A DNA stretch of 41,901 nucleotides from Acidimicrobiales bacterium (GCA_036491125.1 DASXCO010000130.1:1-41901); one strand, 5' to 3'. Shown: positions 17,222 through 25,798, counted from the stretch's first letter. A program made the numbers and translations. Notes: generated by a model from the sequence alone, not told the origin.

Positions 17222-17886
17222 GAGGGCACCATCCGGTAGCCGACACCCCGTACGGTCTCGATGCTGACCGCGGCTCGGGAGAGCTTGGCCCTCAGGCGGG
17301 CGAGGTGTACGTCGATGGTGTTGGACCCTACGGCGTCGGCCTCCTCGTCCCACACCTGGAGGGCGATCGACCGGCGTCCCACCACAGCGGGTGCCCGCCG
17401 CAACAGCAACTCGAGGATCGACAGCTCGGTCGTGGTGAGCGAGAGTGCTTCCGCTCCGACTGTCGCCGACCGGCTGGCGGGGTCGAAGACGACGTCGCCA
17501 CACGAGAGGCGGGGTGCGTGGGCCTCCGGGGGGCGGCGCAGCAGGGCTCGGATGCGGGCCAGCAGCTCCGGAAAGTCGAAAGGCTTGATCAGGTAGTCGT
17601 CCGCGCCGGCATCGAGACCGGTCACCCGGTCCGTTGTCGTGTCGCGCGCGGTGAGCATCAGGATCGGCGTAGCCATTCGCCGGGACCGGGCCTCGGTGAG
17701 CACGTCGAGGCCGGATCTCTTCGGCATGCGCCAGTCGAGGATGACGACCGAGTAGTCGTAGGAGCGAAGGTAGGCGCTGGCCTGGTCACCGTCGGTCACG
17801 GCGTCCACGACGTAGCCATCCTCTCGGAGGCCGCGCTCGACGACCGATCGGAGGCTCTCATCGTCCTCCGCCAACAGGATCCTCAT
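17218..17886 (-). CDS. OmpR-family response regulator
   Basis: A 222-aa regulator. The receiver domain has the acidic pair Asp8-Asp9, phospho-acceptor Asp51 (VVILDWRMP), switch Thr79 and Lys101 in DYLIKPFD. The C-terminal winged-helix domain (about 128-221) ends with the typical VETVRGVGYRM strand. It is the first gene of a translationally coupled pair with the kinase and would bind DNA when phosphorylated. Its targets cannot be read; the membrane-protein and small secreted-protein genes nearby are candidates. Codons and length are normal for the family. Confidence 0.95.
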   Translation of the reverse strand: MRILLAEDDESLRSVVERGLREDGYVVDAVTDGDQASAYLRSYDYSVVILDWRMPKRSGLDVLTEARSRRMATPILMLTARDTTTDRVTGLDAGADDYLIKPFDFPELLARIRALLRRPPEAHAPRLSCGDVVFDPASRSATVGAEALSLTTTELSILELLLRRAPAVVGRRSIALQVWDEEADAVGSNTIDVHLARLRAKLSRAAVSIETVRGVGYRMVPS

Positions 17887-18001
17887 GACAGTCTTGGTCT
17901 ACCGCACCCAACCTGACAATTGGATGACACGAGGACCCCGCGGTCAGCTGACGTCGGTCAACGAATGGCCGGGCGACGGGATCGCCCGCATGCTCGACCC
18001 C

Positions 18002-18676
18002 TCAGGTGCGGCGGTGGCGCCAACGGGCCTGAGCGCGCCGGATGCTCCCGGCGACACTGTGCGTGACCTGGGACTGGCTCCGTACCTCGCCCGGCCCGGC
18101 CAGATAGAGGGGCTGAAGGCCAGGCGGGGGCGCCCAATCCGACACCCAGGCCTGTGGCTCGAAGATCGCCACGACCAGGGCGCAAACGGGCTTACCGGCG
18201 CAAGTAGTGCCCCGCAGGTGATAACGGGTTGACTCGAACTGCTCGCCTCGCTTCTCGCACATCGACCCGAGGCTGTTCACCATCTCCGATTGGAGATCAG
18301 CCTTGGCAGAACCGTGGTGCTCGACGAAGAGGCCCTTGCGGCTGTGTTGCTGTTGAACCCAGCCAATCCCTGCCCACGCTTCTTCGCCGAGTAGGTCGAC
18401 CTCCGCTTTGGCCATCACGACGTAGAGTCGATCGCCCCATTCTCCCGTCACCGCCGCCGCCGCGCCGTCAAGATCGAGGATCGATGACCCGGCCGGAATC
18501 ACCGAGGACAGCTGGATCAGATTGAAATTCCCGATGCCCGCGTTGTCCAACGCCGCGTCGAAGGCGCTCAGTACAGTGGCGCCACTACCGACCGCGGACG
18601 TCAGGGCGATCGTACGCGTGCTGGCGCTGATCTGACGCGGCAGCTGCGCACGCGACGGGTGGGTGATGAGTGTCAC
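18002..18676 (-). CDS. Pyruvoyl-dependent arginine decarboxylase
   Basis: A 224-aa protein of the PvlArgDC family. The segment GSGATVLSAFDAALDNAGIG leads into NFNLIQLSSVIPAGS; the Ser57-Ser58 pair is the expected self-cleavage site, where the second serine becomes the pyruvoyl cofactor. The following AKAEVDLLGEEAWAGIGW strand carries acidic residues of the active site. The family converts arginine to agmatine, the first step of one polyamine route. A basic C-terminal extension of about 45 residues beyond the usual FEP end is unusual. The GTG start overlaps the TGA of the acetyltransferase gene (GTGA), so the two proteins are probably made together. No agmatinase or agmatine deiminase is in the window. 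Confidence 0.88.
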   Translation of the reverse strand: MTLITHPSRAQLPRQISASTRTIALTSAVGSGATVLSAFDAALDNAGIGNFNLIQLSSVIPAGSSILDLDGAAAAVTGEWGDRLYVVMAKAEVDLLGEEAWAGIGWVQQQHSRKGLFVEHHGSAKADLQSEMVNSLGSMCEKRGEQFESTRYHLRGTTCAGKPVCALVVAIFEPQAWVSDWAPPPGLQPLYLAGPGEVRSQSQVTHSVAGSIRRAQARWRHRRT

Positions 18677-19239
18677 AGCTCAGAGAAGAGGTAGGCGAAG
18701 TACTGCTGCGAATCGAGCTCGACCGTCTCAACCGTTCCCAACCGCTGCCCGACCGTCGCAATGAGCTCCGGCAGGCGCAAGACCCTGACATTGTAGGCGC
18801 AGCAATCGAAGGCAGCGATCGCTGAATCAGCCATGACGCGCTTTGACATTTCAGTCAAGAGCATCGTCGCCCAGGAGCCACCTTGTCGATCAGGGCGGAC
18901 CAACAGAGAGCCAAAGTAGTAGATCGCTCCGCGTGCGAAATGATCGGGGAACCTCGCTTCATAATACGGCGGACTGATCCACGGCACCACCGACAGATCA
19001 GCCGCCATGAAGCCGAGAGCGATCGTGTCCTCGGCCCGATCCTTGCACACGAACTTGAGGACCCGCTCGTCCCGCATCTCCATCATGAACTCGTCGTCCG
19101 TGAGCGCCTGTCGCGCCGGCGCGAGCCGCTCCAACGAGAGAAACGCCGAGCGGTATATGTCTAGAAACTCCTCGGCGACGGCGAGCGTGACGGTTTGTAC
19201 CGTCTGGACGCTATTAAGCCGGGTCTCTACGAATGCCAT
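18673..19239 (-). CDS. GNAT-family N-acetyltransferase, coupled to the arginine decarboxylase
   Basis: A 188-aa protein with a GNAT core: strand GAIYYFGSLLVRPDRQ and the acetyl-CoA loop QGGSWATMLLTEMSKRV (about residues 105-135), close to the R/Q-x-x-G-x-G/A pattern. The N-terminal half holds FLDIYRSAFLSLERLAPARQ and a FMAADLSVVPW strand. The ATG at 19239 follows an AGGGGGG ribosome site. The stop overlaps the start of the pyruvoyl arginine decarboxylase, so they form a two-gene operon transcribed away from the GGDEF-EAL gene. Acetylation of agmatine or another polyamine is a reasonable inference from the pairing, but the substrate is not shown by the sequence and the acetyl-CoA loop is slightly atypical. 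Confidence 0.75.
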   Translation of the reverse strand: MAFVETRLNSVQTVQTVTLAVAEEFLDIYRSAFLSLERLAPARQALTDDEFMMEMRDERVLKFVCKDRAEDTIALGFMAADLSVVPWISPPYYEARFPDHFARGAIYYFGSLLVRPDRQGGSWATMLLTEMSKRVMADSAIAAFDCCAYNVRVLRLPELIATVGQRLGTVETVELDSQQYFAYLFSEL

Positions 19240-19352
19240 TTTCCCCCCTGTTGCTGCGCAAGTCTGCAGGAGACGTCCGATGTGGGAGAACTACCCGTTC
19301 AGCAGATAGTAGTGCTGGGTGGTAGCGTCCGTTGCAGGTAGGGGGTTTCGAG

Positions 19353-22300
19353 TTGGCTCCAGTTGCTTCCAAGACGTGGGGCCGCTTGGCGGGCGTTGGT
19401 GTCATTCTCGTCGTCACGGCGGCCGTATTGCCCGCGGACGTGCAGGGCATCTTCGTTGTCATCGTCGGCCTGCTCGCAGTCACTGCCGTCTATGTTCGGA
19501 CTTGCCGACGGCTTGTGGATCCCAGACCATGGCAATGGTTCGTGCTCGCCGGCGTCTTGTTCGTCGCTGGGAATGCGATCCTTGTGGGCTGGAGAGTCGC
19601 GTCCGGGGCCCCCGCTCCGTTCCCGTCGATCGCCGATCCCTTCTTCTTGGGCGGGTATGTGACCCTGCTGACCGGCGAGATAGTGCTGGTGCGCCGCCGC
19701 TCATCAGATGCCGAGAGGGACAATCTCATAGACGCGCTCATGATCACCGCGGTGGTCGGCGTGTTCTTGTGGGCCTTCGTACTCGCACCGGCCGTCCAGG
19801 CATCGCAGGTGGCCAGCGATCAGCGAGCGCTCGAGATCGTCTACTCGGTCTTCGACCTGCTCGCGATCGCAGGGGCGACCCGACTGGCGGTCGGATCCGG
19901 ATTGCGCATCCCCAGCTACTACTTTCTCGCTGCCGCGCTCGGGTGTGTGTTGCTGGCGGATACCTTCATCAGCATCCAGACGGGAGGGTCGGATCGTTCC
20001 GTACCAGTGTCGGCGATCTCCTGCCTTACGTTCGTGCTGTTCGCGCTGGCAGGGCTTCACCCCTCGGTCTCTCGTCTGACCGAGCCACCGGCGCCCCGGG
20101 AGATCCAACTGACCTCGAGGCGCCTGGCCGTCCTGTGTGCTGCGTTCCTGGTCATCCCCGTCGGTTTCGCGGCTGGTTTTCCTCTGGACGTACGTTTCGA
20201 CCTTCCGATCCTGATCGTCGGCTCGGTGGTACTCGGCTTGCTGGCGGTGGCCCGCATGGCGGGCCTGGTCCACGCCAAGGAGCGCAAGGCGAATCGGGAG
20301 CGGTTGCTCCGTGAGGCCGGCCAGGCGCTGGTCATGTCGACAGATCGGGACCAGCTGTACTACGTCGCAGCGCTCTCGGCGGCTACGCTCACCCAGATCA
20401 CGGGCAGCGGGGCGTGCGTCAGTGCTGCCACCTGTCAGGACGGGAGGCTTGTCTTCGGCAGCTGGTTGGGGCTCGATGAAGACGTCCTCGAGAGTGCCAG
20501 CGTCGCATTGGCTGAGCTACCGGCGCCGGCGAGGCACGCGGTCATGTCCGGCGGGTCGTGTCTGATCGAACCGGAGGGGGCGTCGATCGTCGCGTCGAGG
20601 TTGGGCCTGAGCCCGAGCAGGTTCACCAGTCTGCTTCTCGTTCCGCTGAAGGCGAGAGAGCATCCACGTGGGGTGCTCGCGATCGTCTCACCGCGCACCA
20701 TCGGGCTCGAGCTGCGTCAGTCCATCGAGCTGCTAGCCGGACATGTGACGCTGGCCCTGGAGAGTGCCGCCCTCACGGAGGAGGTCGCCCGTCGTCGCTC
20801 CGAGCGCAGGTTCCGTGCCCTGGTCGAGCAGTCATCCGATCTCGTTATCGTCGTCGGCACGGATGGACTCGTCAGCTTTGTCAGCCCGGCCATCCGGACG
20901 ATCCTTGGGGTGCCGGAGGAAGAGGCGTTGGGCCGGTCTGCGCTTGACCGCGTTCACCCCGACGACCGGGCTCAAGCGGTCGCCCTGCTCGACCGAACGT
21001 GGGCCACCGCGGCGGTGACCGGCCGCACCGAGCTCCGAGTGCGCCGGGGCGACGGGCGTTACGCTTGGTTCGAGCTCCACGCCCAGAACCTGGCCGAAGA
21101 GGAGGAGATCGGTGGAGCGGTGATCCACGCCCGAGAAGTGACGGATCGGAAGCTGGCCGAGCTTCAACTGTCGGACAGTGAAGCCCGTTTCCGCTCGCTC
21201 GTGCAGCACGCGGGAGACGTCGTGATGGTCGTCGACGACAAGCTCCAGTTCAGCTACCTGAGCCCCTCGGTCTTCCGGCTGCTTGGCTACCGCTCCGATG
21301 AACTGACGGGAAGCCCCCTGGGCAAGCTGTTCCACGTCAACGACGCTCGACACGCGGTCCGACTGATCTCGACGGGGCGCTCGAAGGGTCGTGAGACGCC
21401 CATCGAGCTTCGGATGCGACATGCATCTGGGCGATGGATCAGCGTCGAGACGACGATCACGGATCTGCGCCACGATCCGGCGGTTCGTGGCATCGTCCTC
21501 AACGGACGCGACATCGCCGATCGTAAGGCGCTCGAGCACGAACTTCGCTACAAGGCACTCCACGACCTGTTGACAGGGCTCGCAAACCGGTCGCTGTTCA
21601 TCGAACGGCTCGCGGCGACGCTCAGTAACCTCGACGCCACCATGAGGGCGGCGGTGATTTTCATCGATCTCGACGACTTCAAGACGGTGAACGATGGCAT
21701 GGGCCACCTGCTCGGTGACGCGCTCTTGATCGACGTGGCCGACCGACTGCGTCGTTGCGTCCGTCCAGGGGACCTGGCCGCCCGGTTGGGGGGCGACGAG
21801 TTCGCAGTGTTGATCGAGGGCGTCTCTGGCAGGCGGGAAGCCAGGCGCCTGGGCGAGAGGATCCTGGCGGCGCTGAGTGAGCCGGTGACGCTCGAGGGGC
21901 GGGAGCTTCGAATAGGAGCCAGCATCGGCGTGGCATTGACGGGTGCGACGAAGGACACGGATGGAACGGTCAAGGGGCTGCTGCGTGATGCCGACCAGGC
22001 CATGTATGGCGCAAAGCTCCGGGGCAAGGGGCGGCTCCAGCTCTTCGATCCGCAGATGCGAACCGAGACCTCCACCCGTCTGGTCCTTACCAACGACCTT
22101 GCCACTGCCGTCAAGCGCGGCGAGGTCTTCGCTCACTATCAGCCGATCGTCGATCTCCGGAGCGGCACGCTGATCGGTGCGGAAGCACTTGCGCGCTGGC
22201 AGCACCCGACGCGGGGCCTCGTGCCTCCGGACGTGTTCATTCCCATGGCCGAGCAGACCGGGGTCATCATGTCGGTGGGGAAGCTGGTGATCGAGAACGC

Positions 22301-22874
22301 ATGCGCCACCCTCGGTGAGTACAAGCGGATGCATCCCGGCGGATCGTTCCGTATGAGCATCAACCTCTCGACCCGCCAGCTGGAGCACCCCGACATCTCG
22401 AAGCAGGTCGCGAGTGCCCTCCGTCGACACAGCCTCGACCCGGGCGACATCACGCTGGAGCTCACCGAGAGTCTCTCGCCGGTCAACGTGGAGCTCGCCA
22501 CGGCGCGGATGGGTCAGCTGAAGGAAATGGGCGTTCGTCTGGCGATCGACGACTTCGGCGTCGGTTACTCGTCGCTGGCGTACCTCGAGCAGTTTCCGGT
22601 CGACGAGCTCAAGATCGATCGCTCATTTATCTCGGCCCTGGAGAGCGGTGGCGACGCCCACATCGTGACCAGCATCATCGGTCTCGCCAAGGCCCGGAGT
22701 CTGGGCACGGTCGCCGAGGGCGTCGAGACCTGCGGGGGGGCCAGGGCCCTCGCCAGTCTCGGGTGTGATCTGGCGCAGGGCTTCTACTTCTCGACACCGC
22801 TCGGTCCGGTCGAGCTCTCCAAGATGCCCTCGAGAATCTGGCAGGACCCGGAGAGGGAGCCCGTCGGTGTCTGA
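19353..22874 (+). CDS. Membrane-bound GAF-PAS-PAS-GGDEF-EAL c-di-GMP enzyme
   Basis: About 1,173 aa from TTG 19353, favoured by a GGGGG box seven bases upstream; a TTG at 19332 would add seven residues. The first ~310 residues are hydrophobic (about eight to ten helices). A GAF-like domain (about 325-475) and two PAS domains (from about 484 and 609) follow. The GGDEF domain starts near 739 and has an intact LGGDEF, with an RPGD I-site five residues before it for product inhibition. The EAL domain from about 919 retains GAEALARW, DDFGVGYSS and LKIDRS. Both synthesis and hydrolysis of c-di-GMP therefore look possible. The last eight bases overlap the next gene, a small membrane protein. It is divergent from the GNAT/arginine decarboxylase operon. 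Confidence 0.93.
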   Translation: MAPVASKTWGRLAGVGVILVVTAAVLPADVQGIFVVIVGLLAVTAVYVRTCRRLVDPRPWQWFVLAGVLFVAGNAILVGWRVASGAPAPFPSIADPFFLGGYVTLLTGEIVLVRRRSSDAERDNLIDALMITAVVGVFLWAFVLAPAVQASQVASDQRALEIVYSVFDLLAIAGATRLAVGSGLRIPSYYFLAAALGCVLLADTFISIQTGGSDRSVPVSAISCLTFVLFALAGLHPSVSRLTEPPAPREIQLTSRRLAVLCAAFLVIPVGFAAGFPLDVRFDLPILIVGSVVLGLLAVARMAGLVHAKERKANRERLLREAGQALVMSTDRDQLYYVAALSAATLTQITGSGACVSAATCQDGRLVFGSWLGLDEDVLESASVALAELPAPARHAVMSGGSCLIEPEGASIVASRLGLSPSRFTSLLLVPLKAREHPRGVLAIVSPRTIGLELRQSIELLAGHVTLALESAALTEEVARRRSERRFRALVEQSSDLVIVVGTDGLVSFVSPAIRTILGVPEEEALGRSALDRVHPDDRAQAVALLDRTWATAAVTGRTELRVRRGDGRYAWFELHAQNLAEEEEIGGAVIHAREVTDRKLAELQLSDSEARFRSLVQHAGDVVMVVDDKLQFSYLSPSVFRLLGYRSDELTGSPLGKLFHVNDARHAVRLISTGRSKGRETPIELRMRHASGRWISVETTITDLRHDPAVRGIVLNGRDIADRKALEHELRYKALHDLLTGLANRSLFIERLAATLSNLDATMRAAVIFIDLDDFKTVNDGMGHLLGDALLIDVADRLRRCVRPGDLAARLGGDEFAVLIEGVSGRREARRLGERILAALSEPVTLEGRELRIGASIGVALTGATKDTDGTVKGLLRDADQAMYGAKLRGKGRLQLFDPQMRTETSTRLVLTNDLATAVKRGEVFAHYQPIVDLRSGTLIGAEALARWQHPTRGLVPPDVFIPMAEQTGVIMSVGKLVIENACATLGEYKRMHPGGSFRMSINLSTRQLEHPDISKQVASALRRHSLDPGDITLELTESLSPVNVELATARMGQLKEMGVRLAIDDFGVGYSSLAYLEQFPVDELKIDRSFISALESGGDAHIVTSIIGLAKARSLGTVAEGVETCGGARALASLGCDLAQGFYFSTPLGPVELSKMPSRIWQDPEREPVGV

Positions 22875-23382
22875 GCAGGCTGCGGAGGCACCAGCGGCGC
22901 CCGCCTGGTCGCCTGCTCATCGCCTGCTCGGAGGCGTCGCAGGCATTGGCGTGATCATCGCGCTATGGCTCTCGAGCGACCTGGTTCTCGCCGCCCCTAT
23001 CGGGGCGGTGACGAAGCTCGCCGGAGCGTGGTTCGCTTTCGTGCTCTTCTCGGCTGTCTATAGCATCGCCAGCTTCTTGCTGGCGTTGCTGGCAATCCGA
23101 GCGTACGAGCGCTTCAGTAGGGGGGAGCCGAGCCGACTGGCCACATGGGTCGACCGCCAGGCGAGCTCGCCGCGGGCTCGCTGGGCGAGGCCGCTCGCCC
23201 AAGGTGGTCGGGTCATCGGCTTCGTCGTTGGGAGCGTGCTGGTGGGAGGTGTGCTGATGACATGGTTCCTCCGCTACTCAGGCAGAACTCGGGGTCTCGT
23301 CGGTCTCGCGGCGCTGTCTTCCACCATCTTCGGGGTCACGTTCACCGCCACGTACGCCGGCATCTTCCATTTCGTGCTGTAG
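22867..23382 (+). CDS. Small four-helix membrane protein overlapping the GGDEF-EAL gene
   Basis: A 171-aa protein from GTG 22867, within the last codons of the c-di-GMP gene (8-bp overlap), so it is likely translated by coupling. It has about four hydrophobic segments: GGVAGIGVIIALWLSSDLVL, AWFAFVLFSAVYSIASFLLA, VIGFVVGSVLVGGVLMTW and a final segment near the C-terminus. A basic loop of about 40 residues lies between helices two and three. No family recognised. The overlap suggests a functional link, perhaps an accessory or target of c-di-GMP signalling; this is inference only. It is followed by a strong hairpin between convergent genes. Confidence 0.7.
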   Translation: MSEQAAEAPAAPAWSPAHRLLGGVAGIGVIIALWLSSDLVLAAPIGAVTKLAGAWFAFVLFSAVYSIASFLLALLAIRAYERFSRGEPSRLATWVDRQASSPRARWARPLAQGGRVIGFVVGSVLVGGVLMTWFLRYSGRTRGLVGLAALSSTIFGVTFTATYAGIFHFVL

Positions 23383-23394
23383 CACGGGTTGCCG

Positions 23395-23430
23395 CCGGTC
23401 CCCGGGCTGCCTCGGGCGTCAGGGGACCGG
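23395..23430. terminator. Bidirectional terminator-like hairpin
   Basis: CCGGTCCCC (23395-23403) pairs perfectly with GGGGACCGG (23422-23430) around an 18-base loop. It lies between convergent genes and overlaps the last codons of the minus-strand one. No T-tract. Confidence 0.4.
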
Positions 23431-23949
23431 GCCGCCGTTTGGTCGTGAGCCGTAGGAGTCCCGACACCCGTTCGACCAAGCCGGCGCCAGATCGGTCTCC
23501 CAGTTTGGCGGCGCCTGCGCGCAGGCCACGGCCTCGGGAACTTGTCCTTCCTGCCTGAGCGACTGCCCATATCCGCGTCCGTCCTCATACGCCGCGGTCT
23601 GAGCGGTCTTTGCGGCGGTCATCCTCGAGGCAGCCGTGGTCGGCGTGGTCGTCGCGTCAGGGGAAGTGCTCGCCGTCCAAGCGCTGTCTGAGCCCGCGCC
23701 GAAGTTGACCGCGACCGTGATGATCACTAGAAGCAGAGCGCCCGCTCCCAGGGCGACCAGCGACGGCACGCGACGGGCCCCGTGTGTCGCCGACGCCTCG
23801 CTCTTGTCCGCCTCGCTGCGGCAGGCCGCGCAGCGGCTCTCAGAGAACTCGACCAGATGTCCGCGGGGACACACCCAGAGCACGTCTCTGGCCGGCTGCT
23901 CGCGGGGCCGCCTCGGCACTACGTCGTCTTTCCCGCCACAACATTCCAC
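23419..23949 (-). CDS. Zinc-ribbon single-pass membrane protein
   Basis: A 176-aa frame. The N-terminal cytoplasmic part holds a CPRGH...CAAC pair of Cys dyads (about residues 27-43), a rubredoxin/zinc-ribbon-like site. One transmembrane helix follows (about 62-84), then a Thr/Ser-rich spacer and an extracytoplasmic tail containing three more cysteines and an ETDLAPAWSNGCRDSYG motif near the end. Zinc-ribbon plus TM architecture is common in actinobacterial envelope proteins of unknown role. The ATG at 23949 lies in an extended Cys-containing leader; later starts are possible. It is convergent with the membrane gene ending at 23,382. Confidence 0.6.
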   Translation of the reverse strand: MECCGGKDDVVPRRPREQPARDVLWVCPRGHLVEFSESRCAACRSEADKSEASATHGARRVPSLVALGAGALLLVIITVAVNFGAGSDSAWTASTSPDATTTPTTAASRMTAAKTAQTAAYEDGRGYGQSLRQEGQVPEAVACAQAPPNWETDLAPAWSNGCRDSYGSRPNGGPVP

Positions 23950-24391
23950 CCGGACAAGAGTCCGGGCATACCCCCCCCTCGATCACCGGCACCGTCCGCG
24001 TGGAGCTCAGCACGACAGGCATGACTGCCACTTGCGCTGGGCTCCGCCAATTCAAAGTGTGGCAGGTCCGGACGGTCGCATCGATAGGCAATCGCGGTGG
24101 ATGAGGCCCCCCGATGACTAGTTACGACTGGCGATGTCCGGTCGACGTTCGGTCGTCCTGACCGCGACCAAGGTGAGCGTTCAGGAAGTCGACAGCCGGA
24201 GCGCGGCTCCGCCCGGCGGAGAACGGAGCCGCCCCAGCACCAGACGCCGGTGCCCCGGCGGGGGGGTCCAGCCGTGACGTCCTTACGGTCAGTGTGCGCC
24301 TTCTGTCGGCGCGCGTCGATCCCCCAAGCGGGCGATCTAGAACGTTATTACCCGCTCACGTCTCATCGATTGGGACTACTGTCGCGACGCC
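23950..24391. other. Intergenic interval with inverted repeats
   Basis: About 440 bp with no convincing gene between the divergent zinc-ribbon gene and the TetR fragment. It contains two G+C-rich inverted repeats around 24,203-24,265 and an A+T-richer stretch near 24,338-24,370 that could hold the promoter of the TetR fragment. Confidence 0.5.
24203..24232. repeat. Perfect 9-bp inverted repeat
   Basis: GCGGCTCCG (24203-24211) and CGGAGCCGC (24224-24232) flank a 12-base loop. A second, shorter inverted repeat (CGCCGG/CCGGCG) follows about 15 bases later. No gene ends here, so a simple terminator role is not obvious. Confidence 0.5.
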
Positions 24392-24667
24392 ATGCCGATT
24401 GCCTATCGCCGTCACCTCTCGGATGCTGATCATCGACGTGAGTCGGCCCTCATTGCCGCGCGAACCGAGTTCGCCGAGTGGGGATTCCACGGGGCGACGA
24501 CCGCCGCAATCGCAAAACGGGCTGATATCTCACACTCATATCTCTACGCCTTGTTCCCCAGCGATCGTGACGCTGCCAAGGCCTACATCGCGGTCAGCCG
24601 CTTGATCGATGTCGCCATGGCGATACAGCTCCCACGCGAGCTGTGGCCGGCTCTCCCCACGGGCTGA
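24392..24667 (+). pseudogene. Truncated TetR-family regulator (DNA-binding domain only)
   Basis: A 91-aa frame. Residues about 15-65 are a TetR N-terminal domain: ALIAARTEFAEWGFHGATTA, then IAKRADISHSYLYALFPSDRD, where TTAAIAKRADIS and SYLYALFPS form the helix-turn-helix and recognition helix. Normal TetR proteins continue for another ~110-130 residues to form the ligand-binding and dimerisation domain; here the frame stops after 25 more residues of unrelated character. It is therefore a fragment or an unusual stand-alone HTH protein. Without the dimerisation half it is unlikely to act as a normal repressor. Whether it is transcribed is unknown. Confidence 0.7.
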
Positions 24668-24708
24668 GTCGACGGGCGCGCTCAGGACTAGACCCCGCGC
24701 AGCATCGA

Positions 24709-25113
24709 TCAGGGCGCAGCTCCGGCGATCGGCGGCTCGAGCTGTTCCATGAACTCGAGCCGCATCCCGCCTGGCGCCTTGACGAAAGCGATCCGGCGCT
24801 TCCCGAAGGTGCCCTCGACGACCTCGGGCCCAAAGACGACCTCGTACCCCTCGAGCTCCTGGTCGAGGTCGTCGGTGAGAAGCGCCGGGTGCAGGAACCC
24901 CTCGTTGGGCAACTCCACCTGGTCCTCGTAGATCGCCCGCGTGAAGAGCGTGATCATCACCGGACCCAGGTGAACGTCGGCCCGCTCGCTTCCCCGCCAC
25001 GTCATCCGGTCGCGCACCTCGGCGCCGGCCTTCTCGTAGAAGGCGCAGGCGGCGTCGAGATCAATCACCTTCACCGCCAGGTTCGCCATGCCCGTGACTG
25101 CCATGCCGGCCAC
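24709..25113 (-). CDS. VOC-family (glyoxalase/bleomycin-resistance fold) protein
   Basis: A 134-aa protein with two βαβββ half-modules: AVKVIDLDAACAFYEKAGAE opening the first, and RRIAFVKAPGGMRLEFME closing the second. The terminal Glu in LEFME and a His in GFLHPALLTDD are likely metal ligands. The start may be GTG 25113, ATG 25104 or a slightly later ATG. VOC proteins cover lactoylglutathione lyases, extradiol dioxygenases, epimerases and drug-binding proteins; the reaction here is not identifiable. It is divergent from another VOC gene at 25,314; a third follows at 25,855. Confidence 0.85.
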   Translation of the reverse strand: MAGMAVTGMANLAVKVIDLDAACAFYEKAGAEVRDRMTWRGSERADVHLGPVMITLFTRAIYEDQVELPNEGFLHPALLTDDLDQELEGYEVVFGPEVVEGTFGKRRIAFVKAPGGMRLEFMEQLEPPIAGAAP

Positions 25114-25313
25114 CTCGCATCCACCCTAAGGACGCCAATCGCGCCACACGACCTTACGGCACCGTCGAGCCCTTCGTCCGTTCACCCGCACATCTGCCGT
25201 CACCCAGCAGAGCTTCCTCACCCAGTTGCGGCAGTGACGGATCTGCCGGATGACATGGCGCGTCCAGAGAAGAGTGGGAACTAGGATCTGATATATAACC
25301 AAGGAGGGATCCC

Positions 25314-25712
25314 ATGTCAGAGTTTCCACCCCTCGCCCATGTTGCGCTCACCGTGCGGGACCTGACCGTGAGCGTGCCCTGGTACGAAGGGCTCTTCGAT
25401 GCCAAGCCTGTGCTCGACGAGGACACCGATCCCGACCTCCACCACACCGTGTACCTGGTGGGTAACGGTACGCTCGTTGGGCTGCACCAGCACGGAACGG
25501 CCGCGCCAGACGAGGACTTCACCGAGTATCGAGTCGGACTCGACCATGTCGGCTTCGGATGCGCCGACCGCGCGCAACTGGAGCAATGGGCGCGGCGGCT
25601 GGACGAACTCGGTATCCAGCACGGAGGTATCAAGGACGCGACATACGGATCGGGCGTCAGCTTCCGGGATCCTGATGGCATCGCGTTGGAGTTCTTTGCC
25701 CCGCCCGCCTGA
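25314..25712 (+). CDS. VOC-family protein
   Basis: A 132-aa protein with a near-ideal ribosome site (AAGGAGGG) before ATG 25314. Half-module 1 is LAHVALTVRDLTVSVPWYEG and half-module 2 begins GLDHVGFGCADRAQL. His9 (AHVAL), a His in the second module and Glu127 (IALEFFAPP) form a plausible metal triad, and FRDPDGIALEF is the typical last strand. Upstream lies an A+T-rich TATATAAC that could be a -10 element. No substrate can be assigned. Sequence similarity to the neighbouring VOC proteins looks low, so this is not a recent tandem duplication. Confidence 0.88.
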   Translation: MSEFPPLAHVALTVRDLTVSVPWYEGLFDAKPVLDEDTDPDLHHTVYLVGNGTLVGLHQHGTAAPDEDFTEYRVGLDHVGFGCADRAQLEQWARRLDELGIQHGGIKDATYGSGVSFRDPDGIALEFFAPPA

Positions 25713-25798
25713 CTCGGGGCAGAAGAGCGACTCAAGGAACGAGGTTCCCGACATCATCGCCAGGTACCGCCGCCTCGCTGGCAGCGCCGACCCCGACA

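Noticed and set aside
18671-18697. TGTCACA near 18671 as a second ECF41 promoter
   Set aside because: The base after the 16-bp spacer is not CGTC, and the site falls at the coupled start of the arginine decarboxylase, not before a gene on that strand.
20832-22430. 532-codon minus-strand frame inside the GGDEF-EAL gene
   Set aside because: Antisense to intact PAS, GGDEF and EAL motifs; no ribosome site or domain.
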